Positions 5,585 through 7,113 of a DNA stretch of 7,113 nucleotides are shown here, piece after piece (position 1 is the first letter of the stretch; each line of letters starts with the position of its first letter). The notes beneath the pieces are model-generated. The model saw only the letters and a program-made list of their open reading frames with translations, did not search any database and was not told the origin of the DNA. A program made the position numbers and the translations under genes. The stretch lies in NCBI GenBank assembly GCA_937923125.1, contig CALALK010000034.1, positions 1-7,113 of the forward strand. Direction: 5' to 3'. This DNA is from an uncultured Carnobacterium sp. Its GTDB lineage: Bacteria > Bacillota > Bacilli > Lactobacillales > Aerococcaceae.

Positions 5585-6481
5585 TTATCGAACCGCTGAG
5601 CGTGCCATACGAGCTACTGTATGACGAATTCCTCGAATCGCAACTGACAATGCATAAATATTTTCCACTGTCGCTAAACCGCCGTATCCTGCGTCCCCGA
5701 TATGTTGAATATCCACACCGGCAACTTTATTACGGATAGCAATTTGTTCGATGACTTCTCTTGAAGAACCTTCTTGGCTTGTTCCAATCGCAGAAAGCAC
5801 AAGTGCATCATTGGCATGTGCCTCTTTCACAATTTCTACAAGTTCTTCATCCGTAAACCCTGGCACCGTTCCAACCGCTGGCACCAGAATCACATCGGCC
5901 CCTGCTTTAATAAAGCGTTTCGCGATGTCCACGTTCATCACAGGTTCCTTCGAGCCTGCCCCGTGCATCTTCCCAGCAATCACAAGCCCTGAATAATGTT
6001 CTTTCACCATAGCAAGAGCTGCTTCAATCGTTTCGTTGGTTACCCCTGTTCCTGGATTTCCCGTTAAGCAGATAAAATCAAGGCCAAGTTCTTCGGCACG
6101 TTTTACTGTTTCCACCGTACATTGACGCCCTGGTGAGATTTCGATACGTGTTTCTAGCATTTCTGCATTCATATCCACTGGCTCCAAGTTCGCCCCAATT
6201 GGCAACCCACTCAGTTCTTTCGCACGTTGGACTGGGTTTTCACTTTCTTCAGCACCGTAAATCAGTGGATCAATACAGTCAAACCCGTTCAAGAGCACCA
6301 TGTCTCCACCGAACGCCTTTGCGATTTCTGCGTTCGATAATTCATTCAGCATCGTTGGACGTGAGCATACCGTTTCACAGCACACCGTTCTTCCTTCTGC
6401 GGCTTCAATCGCCTTTTTCAATTCTTTTCCTGTCATTTTTCTGAAATCACTGGCCACACAATTTAACAATCGTTTACTCAT
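5585..6481 (-). CDS. Uncharacterised TIM-barrel-like protein (probably DUF7916 family)
   Basis: The 298-residue protein has no signal peptide or membrane segment, so it is probably cytosolic. It starts MSKRLLNCVASDF and alternates beta and alpha segments as a TIM barrel would. Glycine-rich loops lie at strand ends: GNPGTGVTN (141-149), GKMHGAG (170-176), GADVILVPAVGTVPG (194-208), GTSQEGSS (233-240) and IQHIGDAGYGG (258-268). The last two could bind phosphate, by analogy with other barrels. Databases have named relatives PEP phosphonomutase or haloacid dehalogenase-like, neither of which I can support by motif. The ATG overlaps the cutC stop by 4 bases (ATGA), and AGGAGG sits 7 bases upstream inside cutC, so translation is coupled. 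The family name is from memory and uncertain; enzyme activity is unknown. Confidence 0.75.
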   Translation of the reverse strand: MSKRLLNCVASDFRKMTGKELKKAIEAAEGRTVCCETVCSRPTMLNELSNAEIAKAFGGDMVLLNGFDCIDPLIYGAEESENPVQRAKELSGLPIGANLEPVDMNAEMLETRIEISPGRQCTVETVKRAEELGLDFICLTGNPGTGVTNETIEAALAMVKEHYSGLVIAGKMHGAGSKEPVMNVDIAKRFIKAGADVILVPAVGTVPGFTDEELVEIVKEAHANDALVLSAIGTSQEGSSREVIEQIAIRNKVAGVDIQHIGDAGYGGLATVENIYALSVAIRGIRHTVARMARSAVR

Positions 6482-7113
6482 TTCGTTTCCTCCTGTCCAC
6501 GAACAAGCGCCACTACTTCTTTCAACAACGCTTCATCCGTCTGTTCGTAATCTCCATTTTCATGATAGGCATAGCTGAGACCCTCTCCTGCAGTCGTTGG
6601 GTCCGTCTTCCACGTCTTAAACGTTCCATGGATTTGCGAAATTCCCGTCTCCTGCATTAAGTGTTGCACATTTTCTTTAGTGACACCGCCGCCACAAAGC
6701 AGTTCAATTTGACTTCCGTAGCGAGATTGCAACTCTTTTAAGAGCGGGATTCCTTTTTCAATTTGCGCCTGTTGTCCCCCTGTTAAAATGCGCGTGCATC
6801 CAAGTTTGATTAAGCCCTCGATGGCACTCTCCACATCCGGCACAAGGTCAAACGCCTTATGGAACACACTCTCGGCATGATATTTCTGACACAACTCAAT
6901 CATCTGCTTCGTACGGTTCCAGTCAATCGTCCGGTCTTCTAATAGAAATCCAAACGCTAATCCTTTCGCACCCGCTTCTAATAAGAGTTTTGCATCGATG
7001 AGCATGCTTTCAAACTCTTCCTTCGTGTAACAAAAGCCTGCGCCACGAGGACGAACCATGCAGACAATTGGAAGGTTCACTCCAGAATCGAGCGCTTTTT
7101 GCAAGGTACCGAT
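6478..7113 (-). CDS. cutC: CutC family protein (partial, N-terminus beyond right edge)
   Basis: The visible part is 211 residues; the frame is still open at 7113, so the true start is outside the window. Numbering from the edge, family landmarks are MVRPRGAGFCY (19-29), the acidic helix and AKGLAFGFLLEDRTID (49-64), FHKAFDLVPD (84-93), GCTRILTGG (105-113), LLCGGGVTKENV (138-149) and QIHGTFKTW (160-168). This is the CutC TIM barrel, usually 210-250 residues, so roughly 35-45 residues are missing. CutC is described as a cytosolic copper-homeostasis protein, but its biochemical role is disputed and no copper-site signature can be read here. The internal TTG at 7104 is not a start. The stop overlaps the ATG of the downstream gene in ATGA, indicating a tightly coupled operon. 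Confidence 0.9.
   Translation of the reverse strand: MGTLQKALDSGVNLPIVCMVRPRGAGFCYTKEEFESMLIDAKLLLEAGAKGLAFGFLLEDRTIDWNRTKQMIELCQKYHAESVFHKAFDLVPDVESAIEGLIKLGCTRILTGGQQAQIEKGIPLLKELQSRYGSQIELLCGGGVTKENVQHLMQETGISQIHGTFKTWKTDPTTAGEGLSYAYHENGDYEQTDEALLKEVVALVRGQEETK

Noticed and set aside
5500..5739. Plus-strand 79-codon frame downstream of cbpA
   Set aside because: It runs through a bidirectional terminator and into the antisense of the barrel-protein gene, and has no RBS.
5751..6578. Several plus-strand frames of 70-100 codons opposite the barrel-protein gene and the 3' end of cutC
   Set aside because: They are antisense to clear coding regions and show low-complexity Ser/His/Leu composition typical of shadow frames, with no ribosome binding sites.

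Overview
This window looks like a chromosomal segment of a low-GC Gram-positive bacterium of the order Lactobacillales. The evidence is AT-rich DNA, strong AGGAGG-type ribosome binding sites, extended -10 promoters, a lipobox lipoprotein signal and a CbpA-like c-di-AMP receptor. A Carnobacteriaceae-type host such as Granulicatella is possible, but that is a guess. I see no tRNA, rRNA, CRISPR array or intact mobile element.

Layout. At 1-239 (minus) is the 5' part of an unrecognised gene with a TTG start, which runs off the left edge. Next come two tandem minus-strand genes (2623-1490, then 1463-348) for paralogous lipoproteins with RCC1-like repeats. They are read as one operon from an extended -10 promoter near 2738-2766 and end at a hairpin terminator at 298-331. 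A 404-base gap (2624-3027) holds that promoter, several hairpins, short unassigned ORFs and the terminator of the next gene. At 4401-3028 (minus) is a CorC/CNNM-type membrane protein with a CBS pair. Diverging from it, 4652-5290 (plus) encodes a CBS-CBS-ACT protein of the CbpA family.

Downstream of cbpA lie two adjacent GC-rich fold-back elements (about 5286-5529) that share their outer sequences but differ inside. The first begins on the cbpA stop codon. A bidirectional terminator (5533-5579) follows and separates cbpA from a convergent minus-strand pair: a 3' portion of cutC (7113-6478, cut by the right edge) and a 4-base-overlapping gene for a probable TIM-barrel protein of unknown function (6481-5585).

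How the genes may work together. The CorC-like and CbpA-like genes share a divergent control region, and both products carry nucleotide-sensing CBS domains. This suggests, without proving, linked control of divalent cations and c-di-AMP signalling. The cutC pair is translationally coupled and probably functions together. The lipoprotein pair looks like an expanding, diversifying surface-protein family. The least explained items are the paired fold-back elements and the tandem RCC1-like lipoproteins. I do not see a clear new multi-gene system such as a defence island or biosynthetic cluster.
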